Part shown: positions 29,129 to 41,046 of the stretch, piece after piece | Layout of the letters: each line of letters opens with the position of its first letter | How positions within the stretch are numbered: position 1 is the first letter of the stretch | Assembly (NCBI RefSeq): GCF_030272695.1 | Contig: NZ_JARFYN010000010.1 | Span: forward strand, 1-64,000 | Length of the DNA stretch: 64,000 nt | From: Martinezella calliandrae | GTDB taxonomy: Bacteria > Pseudomonadota > Alphaproteobacteria > Rhizobiales > Rhizobiaceae | Reading direction: 5' to 3' | Notes under the pieces: model-generated | What the model was told of the DNA's origin: nothing | The model's input: only the letters and a program-made list of their open reading frames with translations | Database searches by the model: none | Translations under genes and position numbers: made by a program

Positions 29129-29986
29129 ATGCATGCGATAACCCGTAAACGGTGGCGGTTTCGGCAGCCGAGTGTCATTCCGGGCTTCGGATTGGCGCTC
29201 GGCGTTACCTTGACTTGGCTCATCCTGATCGTTCTCATCCCGCTCTCGGGATTGCTCTTAAAGAGCAGCTCTCTCGGATGGTTCAAGTTTTGGGCCATTG
29301 CACTCGATATCCGCACGCTTTACGCACTGCGCATGAGCTTTGGCGGCGCGTTCATCGCCGCCATCGTCAATGCGGTGTTCGGGCTGATCCTTGCCTGGGT
29401 GCTGGTGCGCTACCGCTTTCCCGGCAAGCGCATCATTGACGCCATGGTCGACCTGCCCTTCGCCTTGCCGACGGCGGTCGCCGGCATTGCTTTGACGACG
29501 CTTTATGCGCCGAATGGCTGGATCGGGCAATTTCTTGCGCCGCTTGGCATCAAGATCGCTTTCACACCGGCCGGCATCATTGTCGCGCTCATCTTCGTCG
29601 GCCTACCCTTCGTCGTGCGCACGGCGCAGCCGGTCATGGAAGAGATTGACCGCGAGGTGGAAGAGGCGGCGGCGACACTCGGAGCAAGCCGTTTCCAGAC
29701 GATCACCCGCGTCTTGTTACCGGGCCTGGCTCCGGCGGCCTTGACCGGTTTCGCTCTGGCTTTCGCGCGCGCGGCCGGCGAATACGGTTCGGTGATCTTC
29801 ATCGCCGGCAACAAGCCCTATGTCTCCGAAATCGCGCCTTTGCTCATCGTCATCCGCCTTGAGGAATATAACTATGCGGCAGCGACGGCGATTGCGACCA
29901 TGATGCTGATCATCTCCTTCATCATGTTGCTCGTCATAAACCTCACGCAATCCTGGAGCAGAAAGAGGTACGGTTATGGCGTTTGA
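29129..29986 (+). CDS. cysT: Sulfate ABC transporter permease CysT/CysU
   Basis: A 285-residue inner-membrane permease with about six helices. The cytoplasmic EAA loop is EEAAATLGASRFQTITRVLLP. DLPFALPTAVAGIALTTLYA is typical of CysT. It begins 6 bp after the binding-protein gene and overlaps cysW by 11 bp, so the operon is tightly coupled. Confidence 0.94.
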   Translation: MHAITRKRWRFRQPSVIPGFGLALGVTLTWLILIVLIPLSGLLLKSSSLGWFKFWAIALDIRTLYALRMSFGGAFIAAIVNAVFGLILAWVLVRYRFPGKRIIDAMVDLPFALPTAVAGIALTTLYAPNGWIGQFLAPLGIKIAFTPAGIIVALIFVGLPFVVRTAQPVMEEIDREVEEAAATLGASRFQTITRVLLPGLAPAALTGFALAFARAAGEYGSVIFIAGNKPYVSEIAPLLIVIRLEEYNYAAATAIATMMLIISFIMLLVINLTQSWSRKRYGYGV

Positions 29987-30848
29987 TGTCGTTTCCTCAT
30001 CCGACGCGGGGCATTCCGTTATTACCGAAAGCAAGTTCGCGCGCTGGACCTTCGTCGCCATCTCGCTCGCCTTCTTGGCGCTGATGGTGCTGATGCCGCT
30101 TGCCGCCGTCTTTGTCGAAGCGTTCCGCAAGGGGACCGGAGAGTTCCTCAGCGCCTTGGTGGATGACGAGACCTTCGCCGCCATTCGGCTGACGCTGATC
30201 GTTGCCGGTATCAGCGTGCCGCTGAACCTCGTCTGTGGCATTGCCGCAGCCTGGGCGATCGCCAAATTCGAGTTCAAGGGCAAGGCGTTCCTGACGACGC
30301 TGATCGATTTGCCCTTTTCCGTATCGCCGGTCATATCGGGTCTGGTGTTCGTGCTGCTGTTCAGCTCGAACAGCGTCCTTGGGCCGTGGCTGCAGAGCCA
30401 TGGTATCCGGATCTTGTTCGCAGTTCCCGGTCTGGTACTGGCGACGATGTTCGTCACCTTCCCCTTCGTTGCCCGCGAATTGATCCCGCTGATGCAGGAG
30501 CAGGGAAATGCAGACGAAGAGGCGGCACTTTCACTTGGGGCCAATGGCTGGCAGACCTTCTGGCATGTGACGTTGCCAAACATCAAATGGGGCCTGCTTT
30601 ACGGCGTTCTCCTTTGCAACGCGCGCGCCATGGGCGAGTTCGGCGCCGTGTCCGTCGTCTCCGGTCATATTCGCGGTGAAACCAACACCATGCCGTTGCA
30701 GGTCGAAATTCTCTATAATGAATATAATTTCTCGGGAGCTTTCGCGGTCGCCACGCTTCTCGCCCTGCTTGCCCTTGTCACACTGATACTGAAGACGCTG
30801 CTGGAAATGCGCTACAGCGAAGAGATCGCAGCCAGCCGGCGTCACTGA
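29976..30848 (+). CDS. cysW: Sulfate ABC transporter permease CysW
   Basis: A 290-residue partner permease with six helices. The EAA loop is [22 protein letters not shown], followed by [24 protein letters not shown], the CysW signature. The start overlaps the end of cysT. It forms the membrane channel for sulfate with CysT. Confidence 0.94.
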   Translation: MAFDVVSSSDAGHSVITESKFARWTFVAISLAFLALMVLMPLAAVFVEAFRKGTGEFLSALVDDETFAAIRLTLIVAGISVPLNLVCGIAAAWAIAKFEFKGKAFLTTLIDLPFSVSPVISGLVFVLLFSSNSVLGPWLQSHGIRILFAVPGLVLATMFVTFPFVARELIPLMQEQGNADEEAALSLGANGWQTFWHVTLPNIKWGLLYGVLLCNARAMGEFGAVSVVSGHIRGETNTMPLQVEILYNEYNFSGAFAVATLLALLALVTLILKTLLEMRYSEEIAASRRH

Positions 30849-30859
30849 AGGAATTGTTA

Positions 30860-31906
30860 ATGGAAGTTCGTGTTCAAAACCTCCGCAAGGAATTCGGTCG
30901 CTTTCCCGCGTTGCATGACGTCTCCCTGGATATTCGCTCTGGTGAACTTATCGCACTCCTTGGCCCTTCCGGCTCGGGCAAGACGACGCTGCTGCGTTTG
31001 ATCGCCGGGCTGGAAACGCCGACCGATGGTCGGATTTTCTTCGGTGACGAAGATGCATCGAAAAAGACAGTGCAGCAGCGCAACATTGGCTTTGTGTTTC
31101 AGCATTACGCGCTGTTCCGTCATATGACGGTGCTGGATAACATCGCCTTCGGACTGAAGGTGCGCTCGGCTTCGCGCCGCCCTCCGCGCGCCGAAATCCA
31201 TCGCCGCGCCGTTGAGCTGCTCGAATTGGTGCAGCTCAATGGCCTCGAGAAACGCTATCCTGCGCAATTGTCCGGAGGCCAACGGCAACGTGTGGCGCTC
31301 GCGCGCGCCATGGCGGTCGAGCCGAATGTGCTGCTTCTGGACGAACCCTTCGGCGCACTCGACGCACAGGTGCGCAAGGATTTGCGCAAGTGGCTGCGCG
31401 AGATCCACGACCGCACCGGCCACACCACCGTTTTCGTCACCCACGATCAGGAAGAGGCACTGGAACTGGCCGACCGTGTCGTCGTACTTAATAAGGGAGC
31501 AATCGAGCAGGTCGGAACGCCGGATGAGATCTACGACACGCCGAATTCGCCCTTCGTCTATGGTTTCATCGGACAGTCCAACCGCGTGAGAGTCCGCATT
31601 TCCAGTGGCGAAATCTGGTTCGAGGATCGGCCCCTTGGACTAAGCACGCCTCACGAACCCGACGGAGAGGCCTATCTCCATTTTCGTCCGCACGATATCG
31701 AGCTTCGCGACGGCGATGGCGGTTGCATCGCCGGACTATTGACCGCCACCCGCCGCGTTGCCGGCACCCGCCATATCGAAATGGATATTGGCGCAAAACA
31801 TGAGCAGATCGAAATCGAGCTGCCGCCGGACAAGGCCGGCGCGCTTGGTCGCAATCGCATCGCTTTCAGACCGACGCGCTGGAGATTGTTCCGAAACGGC
31901 GACTGA
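30860..31906 (+). CDS. cysA: Sulfate/thiosulfate ABC transporter ATPase
   Basis: A 348-residue ATPase. Walker A is [10 protein letters not shown], the Q-loop is [12 protein letters not shown], the signature is [15 protein letters not shown] and Walker B is [10 protein letters not shown]. The C-terminal 110 residues form a TOBE-like domain (FRPHDIEL). The ATG at 30860 is preferred over an in-frame TTG two codons upstream. It closes the four-gene sulfate operon. Confidence 0.95.
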   Translation: MEVRVQNLRKEFGRFPALHDVSLDIRSGELIALLGPSGSGKTTLLRLIAGLETPTDGRIFFGDEDASKKTVQQRNIGFVFQHYALFRHMTVLDNIAFGLKVRSASRRPPRAEIHRRAVELLELVQLNGLEKRYPAQLSGGQRQRVALARAMAVEPNVLLLDEPFGALDAQVRKDLRKWLREIHDRTGHTTVFVTHDQEEALELADRVVVLNKGAIEQVGTPDEIYDTPNSPFVYGFIGQSNRVRVRISSGEIWFEDRPLGLSTPHEPDGEAYLHFRPHDIELRDGDGGCIAGLLTATRRVAGTRHIEMDIGAKHEQIEIELPPDKAGALGRNRIAFRPTRWRLFRNGD

Positions 31907-31962
31907 GCTTTGGCGAGCGGATCGCCATGCGGGCTCCCGTTGCTCACTCCCTAAATTAGCCC

Positions 31963-32760
31963 TCAATCTTCCGGATGGCCGGCTGCGGCAAAACCACCGC
32001 CTTGATAGACGACGGCGGGGTCATTCGGGTCTTCCGGCGAAGCGTGCGCAAGCACTTGCGTCCGCCAGGGTGAGGAGCTGTCCTGCGGCTTCCAACCGAG
32101 GAAGGCGGCATTGCGATTGTCCCACCACTGCTCGTCGTTGTCGGAGGCGCCGTAGACGATCGTGTGTCCGAGCCGAGGGGCCTCGAAGGCGCGCTCGCAG
32201 AGCGTCAGCAGATCGCGGGCGCTGAGCCATGTCGCCAGCATGCGCGGATTGCGCGGCTCCGGGAAGCACGAGCCGATGCGCACCGACAGTGTCTCCTGCC
32301 CGAACTTATCGAAATAAAGGCTCGCCAGGGCTTCGCCATAGACTTTCGAGACCCCGTAGAGTGAATCCGGACGTGTGGGCACGGTACTGTCGATGCGCTC
32401 GTCTCGGCGATAATAGCCGATCGTATGATTGGAACTCGCAAAGATGATGCGCGGCCTGCCCGATGCGCGGGCGGCTTCGTAGAGATTGTAGAGGCCGACG
32501 ATATTGCCCTGCAGGATCAGATCGAAGGGCTTTTCCAGAGAGATTCCGCCAAGATGAATAATGCCGTCAACGCCTTTGACCAGTGCTTCTACGCCACCGC
32601 GGTCCGCGAGATCGCAGGCAACGAAGCGCTCGTTCGGACGCAAATCGCCGATCGAGGCAATATCGGAGAGCACGACGGTCCCGGCGATCTGCGAAAGTAG
32701 CGGCCTTAGCGCCTGGCCAACGCCGCCGGCAGCACCGGTCATCAACAGAGTTTTCAGCAT
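31963..32760 (-). CDS. udh: Uronate dehydrogenase
   Basis: A 265-residue NAD-dependent enzyme oxidising D-galacturonate or D-glucuronate to the aldarolactone. The length equals the Agrobacterium enzyme. The Rossmann motif is TGAAGGVGQALRP, the family-specific GISLEKPFDLILQGNIVGLY follows, and the catalytic Tyr-Lys is in LYGVSKVYGE with FASSNHTIGYY. The ATG at 32760 (MLKTLLMTG) is preferred to upstream codons. Divergent from the FadR-type gene and next to kdgD and gci, it forms the first step of oxidative uronate catabolism. Confidence 0.92.
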   Translation of the reverse strand: MLKTLLMTGAAGGVGQALRPLLSQIAGTVVLSDIASIGDLRPNERFVACDLADRGGVEALVKGVDGIIHLGGISLEKPFDLILQGNIVGLYNLYEAARASGRPRIIFASSNHTIGYYRRDERIDSTVPTRPDSLYGVSKVYGEALASLYFDKFGQETLSVRIGSCFPEPRNPRMLATWLSARDLLTLCERAFEAPRLGHTIVYGASDNDEQWWDNRNAAFLGWKPQDSSSPWRTQVLAHASPEDPNDPAVVYQGGGFAAAGHPED

Positions 32761-32864
32761 GATTTTCTCCAAAATCGATATCATCGAAGCGGAACTTATA
32801 ATATGGGCTTCCGTTCGTCATCATATATCTGTAATCTCTTGGCTCGAAACATCGGAATTCTAGA

Positions 32865-33614
32865 ATGCGGCGGGATGTAGCGATCAAGACCAAAGAGCCT
32901 GACGAGCGGCCGGCGGGCCGCCGCAACCTGGTGGATGTAGTCGGCCAGCAACTGCGTCAGGCAATTCTTGGGGGCGCCTTGAAGCCCGGTGAAAAATTGC
33001 CGAGCGAAAGCGGCCTCACGGAGCGGTATAAGGTCAGTCGCACCGTCATTCGCGAGGCGATCGCGTCGATGCGTGCCGATGGGCTGGTCGAGGTGCGCCA
33101 CGGCGTCGGCGTCTTCGTCTGCAATGCCAGGCCCTTCCCTCCTACGGGCTTGCTGGAGACCGATCCGGAGCGGATTTCCTCGATAATCGAGATGCTGGAG
33201 CTGCGCGCTGCGGTGGAAACCGAGGCTGCCAGCCTCGCTGCAGCCCGCCGGTCGCCAGCCCAGGATGAAGCGATCATCGAGCATTTTGAGGATATCGATC
33301 GCGCGATGGAACGCGGTTTGGCGACGTCGGAGGCCGATTTTGAGTTTCATCTCGCCATTGCCGATGCCACCAACAATCCGCGATTCCGTGAGTTTCTGGA
33401 ATTGACCGGCAAGAGGGCAATTCCCCGCTCTTTTCTCCAGGATCAGCCGGACGAAACTGCCTCCGCCGACTATCTGGCGCAGATCCAGGCGGAACATCGA
33501 CGCATCGCCGAAGCCATTTCGGATCGCGATGAACACGCGGCGCGCGAGGCGATGCGACTGCATCTGAAGGGCAGTCAGCAGCGCTATCGCAACCTGATCC
33601 GCAAGAGTTCTTGA
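32865..33614 (+). CDS. FadR-type GntR regulator of uronate genes
   Basis: A 249-residue regulator. The N-terminal winged helix contains LGGALKPGEKLPSESGLTER and YKVSRTVIREAIASMRADGL. The C-terminal FadR/FCD effector domain has ELRAAVETEAASLAA and histidine-containing EAHR-like AEHRRIAEAI. It lies between udh and kdgD, and a 13-bp-arm inverted repeat sits just downstream of its stop. It probably represses the pathway until a pathway intermediate binds. Confidence 0.9.
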   Translation: MRRDVAIKTKEPDERPAGRRNLVDVVGQQLRQAILGGALKPGEKLPSESGLTERYKVSRTVIREAIASMRADGLVEVRHGVGVFVCNARPFPPTGLLETDPERISSIIEMLELRAAVETEAASLAAARRSPAQDEAIIEHFEDIDRAMERGLATSEADFEFHLAIADATNNPRFREFLELTGKRAIPRSFLQDQPDETASADYLAQIQAEHRRIAEAISDRDEHAAREAMRLHLKGSQQRYRNLIRKSS

Positions 33615-33620
33615 TTCTAG

Positions 33621-35738
<2,118 letters not shown>

Positions 35739-36092
35739 GGCGGATGGCCCCTTATGGCCCGAAGAGCTTTGCTTTGGGCCACGTGGCTCTTGCCGCGCCG
35801 AAGGGATTTGTTTGCGGGCGTTGCATTAGGGGTCGGCTAAAGAGTGCTCGGGCTGGGCGACGGCTTCGAGGTTTATGCGCTCCATGCAGATCGGCGCTAA
35901 TATTCGATAATGGGTCTATCATCCCACACCTGGACTTCGACGAAACGATCAAAGCGCTTTTGAGGATCAGCCGCCCAAGTCGCTCCATTGCAATTCGGGT
36001 CGAACGCTGTTCGGCTATTGGAGCCACCTTGTCCGATGTAAATTCGAGGTCATCATGACTATGAAGCACATGGGGTTCATAGACGGCTGATT
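35739..36092. other. Convergent intergenic region after gci
   Basis: 354 bp between the convergent gci and nuclease-like genes. I see no convincing gene or repeat. Frames on both strands are low quality. Confidence 0.5.
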
Positions 36093-37013
36093 TCAAGCGG
36101 ATTCGCTGCGCGCTTCTGTCTCGGCCCTGAGCGTCTTCAGGCTGACGACCGCCTTGATCGGCAGGTGATCCGATGCGACACGCGAAAGTGGCGAGTCATG
36201 AACTTCCACCGTCGAGATCAGCCCGCGGCGATTGGCCATGATGCGGTCCAGCGCCAGAAGCGGCAGCGTTGAGGGAAAGCTCGGCACGGCCGGCGGCAGC
36301 GGGCCGAAAGCAGCCTGGAAGGTGTTGAGCGACGAGCGGTCGCCAAGCCGCCATTCGTTGAGATCCCCTAGCAAAACAGTCGGTGTGTCGTTGTCGCTGC
36401 GCATCAATTCGGCGATCAAACGTGTTTGTTGGGCGCGCGAACGATGCAGTAACCCGAGGTGGGCGGCGATGATCCTGAGCACTCCACCGCGAGCGAGTTC
36501 GATTTCTGCAAGGAGGGCGCCGCGCGGTTCGAGCCCCGGAAGGTTGATCTGGTGTACATCGCGCACCGTTCCCTGCTTGAACAGCACGACATTGCCATGC
36601 CAGCCATGCGCCTTGGTGGCACCGGCCACTGGTACGGGAATAAGGCCGGTTTCACGCTCGAGCCGGCGCAAATCGAGTAGGCCCGTCCGTTCACCGAAGC
36701 GAGTGTCGGCTTCCTGCAGGCCGATGACGTCGGCGTCGATTTCATGGATGACCCGGCTGACCCGATCCGGATCGAAGCGTCGGTCGGCACCGACGCATTT
36801 GTGGACATTGTAGGAGGCAATTAGCGTGCCTTCCGGACGCGTCCGTTCCCCGGCATGCGTTGCCCGGGACTTCTTTCTGTTCTTCAAGGTCTCGAAAATG
36901 CTTGCACGGAGACTTTCGTTTTTTTTCCGCATCTGTCCGTTGACCGTTTCCGTTGTCGAAGCCCGCCGAGCTAGGTCTTTTGGAGTATATGTAGTGATTG
37001 CCGGCGTTGTCAT
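36093..37013 (-). CDS. Endonuclease/exonuclease/phosphatase-fold protein
   Basis: A protein of about 306 residues from the ATG at 37013. The EEP fold motifs are IASYNVHKCVGAD, VIGLQEADTRFG (catalytic Glu), LLGDLNEWR and DHLPIKAVVSL (catalytic Asp-His). It follows the cardiolipin synthase gene on the same strand with a 43-bp gap, and similar EEP proteins are often encoded with phospholipase-D-type synthases. The exact substrate (phosphodiester lipid or nucleic acid) is unknown. A TTG start at 37076 overlapping the synthase is less likely. Confidence 0.9.
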   Translation of the reverse strand: MTTPAITTYTPKDLARRASTTETVNGQMRKKNESLRASIFETLKNRKKSRATHAGERTRPEGTLIASYNVHKCVGADRRFDPDRVSRVIHEIDADVIGLQEADTRFGERTGLLDLRRLERETGLIPVPVAGATKAHGWHGNVVLFKQGTVRDVHQINLPGLEPRGALLAEIELARGGVLRIIAAHLGLLHRSRAQQTRLIAELMRSDNDTPTVLLGDLNEWRLGDRSSLNTFQAAFGPLPPAVPSFPSTLPLLALDRIMANRRGLISTVEVHDSPLSRVASDHLPIKAVVSLKTLRAETEARSESA

Positions 37014-37056
37014 GTGAAAAGGCTCGTTTCCACCAATATGGGCTGCGCCACTTTGC

Positions 37057-38520
37057 TTATAAATAGGGTGACCCAAGCCACAGGATCTTTTCGATCAGGC
37101 GGACGATAAAGGGCCGTGCGCGCAGCTTGCCGAGTTGGACCGGGGTTGCCGTTTCCAAGATTTGGCCGATATGGGTGTGGATCGCGCCGGCAAAGCCGTG
37201 GTCCATCACTTCCAAATCGACCTCGAAATTCAACCGAAGAGAGCGCGGGTCCAGATTGGAAGAGCCGACATAGGCCCAGGTGCCATCGATCGCCAGAAGC
37301 TTTGAATGATTGAATGGGCCATCGGCGCGCCAGATGCGGCAGTAATCCTTCAACATCTGGTCAAATTGCGCAGTCATTGCACGGTCGACCAGGACAAGAT
37401 TGTTGGCGGCCGGCACAATGACATCCACTTCGACGCCACGTCTTGCCGCTGTCACGAGCGCGCTAATCAACTCGCGATCCGGCAGGAAATAGGGCGACAT
37501 GATGCGGATGGAGCTGTTGGCCACCGAGAATGCGCCGGTCAGCATCTTGTGGTTGGTCTCGACGCTGCGGTCGGGGCCGGAGGCGATGACGCGCATGAAA
37601 ACCGGCGCGCCCGGCTCGTTCGCCGGCGTTGCAATGCGCCAATGATCACCGCTCAGCACCTCGCCGGTGGCAAAACGCCAGTCCTCGGCGGCGGTGTTGA
37701 AGAGATCGGCGACTGCCGGACCGGTGACGCAGAAATGCGTGTCCCGAGCGCAGTGATCCCTGGCGAATTCCTTGGTGAAACCCTGGCGGATATTCATTCC
37801 GCCGGTGAAGGCGATGCGACCATCGATGGCAAGGATCTTTCGGTGGGTGCGCAGGTTGGCATAGGGCAGCCGGAGCCCGATGATCACATTGCCGTTGAAG
37901 ACGTCCACCTGAACACCGCCTTCCTTCAGATAGCCCATGATGCTCGGCACCGAATAGCGGGCGCCGACAGCGTCGATCAGGACACGCACACTGACGTCGC
38001 GCTTGACGGCCGCAATCAGCGAGTCGGCGATGCGCAGGCCGATGGGATCGCGGTCGAAAATATAGGTCTCCAAAAGGATGCTGCGCTCTGCGCCATCGAC
38101 GGCGGCTTTCATCGCGGCATAGGCGGCGTCGCCACTTTCCAGCATTTCGATTGTGTTGCCGGTGCTCATTGGATAGCGCGCCACGCGGTCGCCAAGCGTC
38201 TTCATGGATCCAAAACGCTCGCCAAATAGTCTGCGCACGATATCGCCCTGCGCATCGAAGCTGGCGAGCACGCCCTTCGCATCTTTCTGGAACAGGAGAT
38301 TGCGCTGTGAAGTCAGCGATGCCCGACGGATGCGGTTGATGCCGGCCACAGCATAGAGCAGCGCCCCGACGATGGGCGACAGGATGATGACGCCGACCCA
38401 GCCGATCGCGGCACGAACTTCCTCCTTCGTCATCGCCGCATGAATGGCGGCTGCCGCCCCCATGGCGACGGACAGGACAGCGAGGATTTGGCCCCAATGG
38501 GCAATCACCAGGTCAAACAT
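37057..38520 (-). CDS. Cardiolipin synthase (phospholipase D family)
   Basis: A 487-residue inner-membrane enzyme. Two hydrophobic helices open the protein. Two HKD-type motifs are present: THRKILAIDGRIAFTGG and NHSKLLAIDGTWAYVGSSNL, as in Cls-type enzymes that join phosphatidylglycerol molecules. The length matches E. coli ClsA. It is followed on the same strand by the EEP protein gene. Confidence 0.92.
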   Translation of the reverse strand: MFDLVIAHWGQILAVLSVAMGAAAAIHAAMTKEEVRAAIGWVGVIILSPIVGALLYAVAGINRIRRASLTSQRNLLFQKDAKGVLASFDAQGDIVRRLFGERFGSMKTLGDRVARYPMSTGNTIEMLESGDAAYAAMKAAVDGAERSILLETYIFDRDPIGLRIADSLIAAVKRDVSVRVLIDAVGARYSVPSIMGYLKEGGVQVDVFNGNVIIGLRLPYANLRTHRKILAIDGRIAFTGGMNIRQGFTKEFARDHCARDTHFCVTGPAVADLFNTAAEDWRFATGEVLSGDHWRIATPANEPGAPVFMRVIASGPDRSVETNHKMLTGAFSVANSSIRIMSPYFLPDRELISALVTAARRGVEVDVIVPAANNLVLVDRAMTAQFDQMLKDYCRIWRADGPFNHSKLLAIDGTWAYVGSSNLDPRSLRLNFEVDLEVMDHGFAGAIHTHIGQILETATPVQLGKLRARPFIVRLIEKILWLGSPYL

Positions 38521-38871
38521 GGGGGGAGTATAACTTTGCCCGTGAAAGCTGCAATCGACCGCAGTCTCTAATCGGAGTCCGCCGGAAGCAAGGCTCTGTG
38601 GAAAGGCGGTGCATTAGACGTTTTTAATTGAACGAGGATCGCGCTGTCGTCATACTGATGGTTCGGTTGCTTCGCTATCGCTCCATGACGGTACAACGCA
38701 TTTTCTTTTTCGTGCGAAGCGCCTGCCGCAACATGAGCGCAGAGATACGGAGAGTTTTCTCCGTGACCCCTCGGGCCGGCATATCGGCCGCTCAGTGAGG
38801 CATGAAAGTCCGCGTTTCAAGAACGGGCAATTTTCATCAACCATGGTCAATGATGCGAACGGAGAACAGCA
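38521..38871. other. Intergenic region before DUF2934 gene
   Basis: 351 bp between the divergent cardiolipin synthase and DUF2934 genes. It contains a small hairpin (ACGGAGA/TCTCCGT near 38747-38764). No gene is evident. Promoters for both directions must lie here. Confidence 0.5.
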
Positions 38872-39144
38872 ATGTTGGAACCCCGGGACGAATGGATCCA
38901 AAAGCGCGCTTATGCCATCTGGGAGGAAGAGGGATATCCTTCCGGCCGCGATACGGTTCACTGGGAACAGGCGAGCAACGAGCGTATCGCGCTTGAGAAA
39001 AGTGTCAGCAAGGACGAGAAGATCGACGTCAAACCCAAGGCAAAGCGCAAAGCGGTAGTCGCTGCAACGCCGCTGGTCAGCGACGCGGCAGTGAAGGCCG
39101 AAACGAAACGGGCGTCGAAAAAAGATCTCAACGCGAAGATTTGA
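38872..39144 (+). CDS. DUF2934 protein
   Basis: A 90-residue protein with the DUF2934 core: DEWIQKRAYAIWEEEGYPSG and HWEQASNE. The C-terminal half is lysine- and alanine-rich and probably disordered. The family is common in rhizobia and often near stress genes, but its function is unknown. A hairpin terminator follows. Confidence 0.88.
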   Translation: MLEPRDEWIQKRAYAIWEEEGYPSGRDTVHWEQASNERIALEKSVSKDEKIDVKPKAKRKAVVAATPLVSDAAVKAETKRASKKDLNAKI

Positions 39145-39184
39145 CGAAAGCTTTGCAGCCAACGCTACAGACTAAAATAGGGAC

Positions 39185-39207
39185 GGCCCGATGTTGAACA
39201 TCGGGCC
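39185..39207 (+). terminator. Hairpin terminator after DUF2934 gene
   Basis: GGCCCGATGT pairs perfectly with ACATCGGGCC around a TGA loop, 40 bp after the stop, followed by ATCATCTTTG. Confidence 0.65.
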
Positions 39208-39319
39208 ATCATCTTTGTGGCACCCATAATGGAAATTTCGCAAGAATTTCGACAAATTACGCGTCTCGCGAGAATAGATGTCACACATCGATGGTATTTG
39301 ACGAAGAGGGAGCTTCGTC

Positions 39320-39412
39320 ATGAACAATAATCATATGGATCACGTGGAAGTCATTATTCTCACTATTGTTGTGGCAGGCTGCTTCACAGCCTGCGCCGAC
39401 GTGATTTCATGA
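39320..39412 (+). CDS. 30-residue single-helix peptide
   Basis: The frame MNNNHMDHVEVIILTIVVAG then CFTACADVIS has a transmembrane helix and a Cys-rich end. GAGGGAG lies 8 bp upstream of the ATG. Its stop overlaps the next small ORF by ATGA, suggesting translational coupling. No family known to me. Confidence 0.5.
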   Translation: MNNNHMDHVEVIILTIVVAGCFTACADVIS

Positions 39413-39561
39413 CATCGCTTCTCATTCTAGCAACCCTTTATCTCCTTGCCGCACTGGCCATGATCTTCATCATCGACCGCTCTGTGGGCATTATGTTTCC
39501 GGTATCGACTGATGACGTGCGCGCAACAGCGCGTCCGTCGCTTCCGGACATCCCGAACTGA
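39409..39561 (+). CDS. 50-residue membrane peptide
   Basis: MTSLLILATLYLLAALAMIF begins a helical segment, followed by IIDRSVGIMF and a polar tail. It overlaps the preceding 30-residue ORF by 4 bp. The pair looks like a two-peptide membrane unit, perhaps regulatory or toxin-like. This is inference. Confidence 0.5.
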   Translation: MTSLLILATLYLLAALAMIFIIDRSVGIMFPVSTDDVRATARPSLPDIPN

Positions 39562-39637
39562 ACCCGTCTTGCCGACAGGTTCGGAACTTTTTCCATGGCA
39601 ATGGATTGGCTCTCATTATGCAATGAGGAGAAAAATC

Positions 39638-39952
39638 ATGCCACGAGGAGACAAATCCGCCTATACCGACAAGCAGAAGCGCAAAGCTGAACATATTGAG
39701 GAAAGCTACGAAAGCCGTGGCGTTTCCAACGAAGAAGCCGAGCGCCGGGCTTGGGCGACCGTGAACAAGGAAAGCGGCGGTGGGAAGAAATCCGGCTCGG
39801 GCCGAGGTCAGCCTGAAAGCCACGCGTCATCGGAAAAAGGCGGGCGCATCGGAGGCAAAGCCTCCGCGAGCCGCCCTGCAGCCAAGCGTTCAGCATCGGC
39901 AAAAAAGGCCGCCGCGACCCGCAAGCGGAACGAAGAACGTGCTCACCATTAG
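39638..39952 (+). CDS. Small basic 'plasmid stabilization'-type protein
   Basis: A 104-residue protein starting MPRGDKSAYTDKQKRKAEHI. The pattern with EAERRAWATVNKESGGGKKSGSG and a lysine/alanine tail is a common rhizobial family often labelled plasmid stabilization protein, with no proven function. GAGGAG precedes the ATG. The composition suggests nucleic-acid contact. Confidence 0.8.
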   Translation: MPRGDKSAYTDKQKRKAEHIEESYESRGVSNEEAERRAWATVNKESGGGKKSGSGRGQPESHASSEKGGRIGGKASASRPAAKRSASAKKAAATRKRNEERAHH

Positions 39953-39981
39953 CGGCGCGTCTTTGCGACAAGGATCCCGCC

Positions 39982-40275
39982 ATGGCCCGGTCGTCGAAGA
40001 AGAAGAAATGGTCACACGCGGTGACCGACAACAGCGATGCCTTGGATTTGGAAATTGGCATCTTCAAATCGCAAGATCCCAAGGCCATCGCCGATTCCCT
40101 CAAGCATTCCGCAGAGGTAAGCAATCGTCGTAAGTCCAGCCCCTTTCGTTCCGCTATGTCGATGCTAAATTTCTACATCAATCGCGCCGGCAGCCATCTC
40201 AGCAAGCAGCAGAGACGGACGCTTGAAGCTGCCAAGGACGAGCTACGCAAGGATTTTGGCCGCGACCCGAAATAG
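39982..40275 (+). CDS. DUF3175 protein
   Basis: A 97-residue basic protein. The motifs KKKWSHAVTDNSDALDLE, PKAIADSLKHSAE and SMLNFYINRAGSHLS are those of DUF3175. It lies 29 bp after the previous small gene and is probably co-transcribed. Function unknown. Confidence 0.88.
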   Translation: MARSSKKKKWSHAVTDNSDALDLEIGIFKSQDPKAIADSLKHSAEVSNRRKSSPFRSAMSMLNFYINRAGSHLSKQQRRTLEAAKDELRKDFGRDPK

Positions 40276-40308
40276 ATGTGGCGGCATTTGGGACGGAAGG
40301 ATTTTTGA

Positions 40309-41046
40309 ATGCCCTATGAGCTTTATTATTGGGACGGCATCCAGGGCCGTGGCGAGTTTGTCCGTTTGGCGCTCGAGGAAGCTGGTGCCGACTATATCGA
40401 CATCAGCCGCGGTCAGGCGAGCGAAGGCCAGGGCGTTCGGGCGATGTTAGCGGTGATGAAGCGTAATGCCGACCCGCACGTACCTTTCGCACCGCCTTTC
40501 CTGAAAGACGGCGATCTCATCATCTCCCATGTCGCCAATATCCTGATGTATCTGGGGCCGAAGCTTGGTCTCACTCCGGCCGATCACGGCTTGCGCCATG
40601 TCGTCCACGGCCTGCAACTGACGATAACCGATCTCGTTGCCGAAGTGCACGATACGCACCACCCGATCGCGACCTCGAAATATTATGAGGACCAGAAGGA
40701 GGAGGCCAAGGCCCGCACGGCCGAGTTCATCGACAACCGCATGCCGAAATACCTTGGCTATTTCGAACGCGTCCTGCGGCAAAATCCGCAGGGACCGTCA
40801 CACATATTCGGCGACCAGCTCACCTATGTCGATCTGTCGCTGTTCCAGGTGTTCGAAGGACTGCGATATGCCTTTCCTCGCGCGACGGCGCAACTCGTTG
40901 CCCAATATCCCCACCTGGCCGCTCTGCATGACGCTGTGGCCAAACGGCCGAACGTCGACCGTTACCTCAAATCCGAGCGCCGCATACCCTTCAACGAAGA
41001 TGGTATCTTCCGGCATTATCCCGAGCTGGACCAGAACGCAGCATGA
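40309..41046 (+). CDS. Glutathione S-transferase family protein
   Basis: A 245-residue protein with an N-terminal thioredoxin-like domain (YELYYWDGIQGRGEFVRLAL) and GST C-terminal helices (FGDQLTYVDLSLFQVFEGL). It overlaps the next membrane methyltransferase gene by ATGA, so they are co-translated. It may conjugate glutathione to electrophiles. Substrate unknown. Confidence 0.9.
   Translation: MPYELYYWDGIQGRGEFVRLALEEAGADYIDISRGQASEGQGVRAMLAVMKRNADPHVPFAPPFLKDGDLIISHVANILMYLGPKLGLTPADHGLRHVVHGLQLTITDLVAEVHDTHHPIATSKYYEDQKEEAKARTAEFIDNRMPKYLGYFERVLRQNPQGPSHIFGDQLTYVDLSLFQVFEGLRYAFPRATAQLVAQYPHLAALHDAVAKRPNVDRYLKSERRIPFNEDGIFRHYPELDQNAA

Noticed and set aside
35752..36096. Minus-strand frame of about 114 codons in the gci/nuclease gap
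   Set aside because: Arg/Pro-rich tail typical of a shadow frame; no family resemblance.
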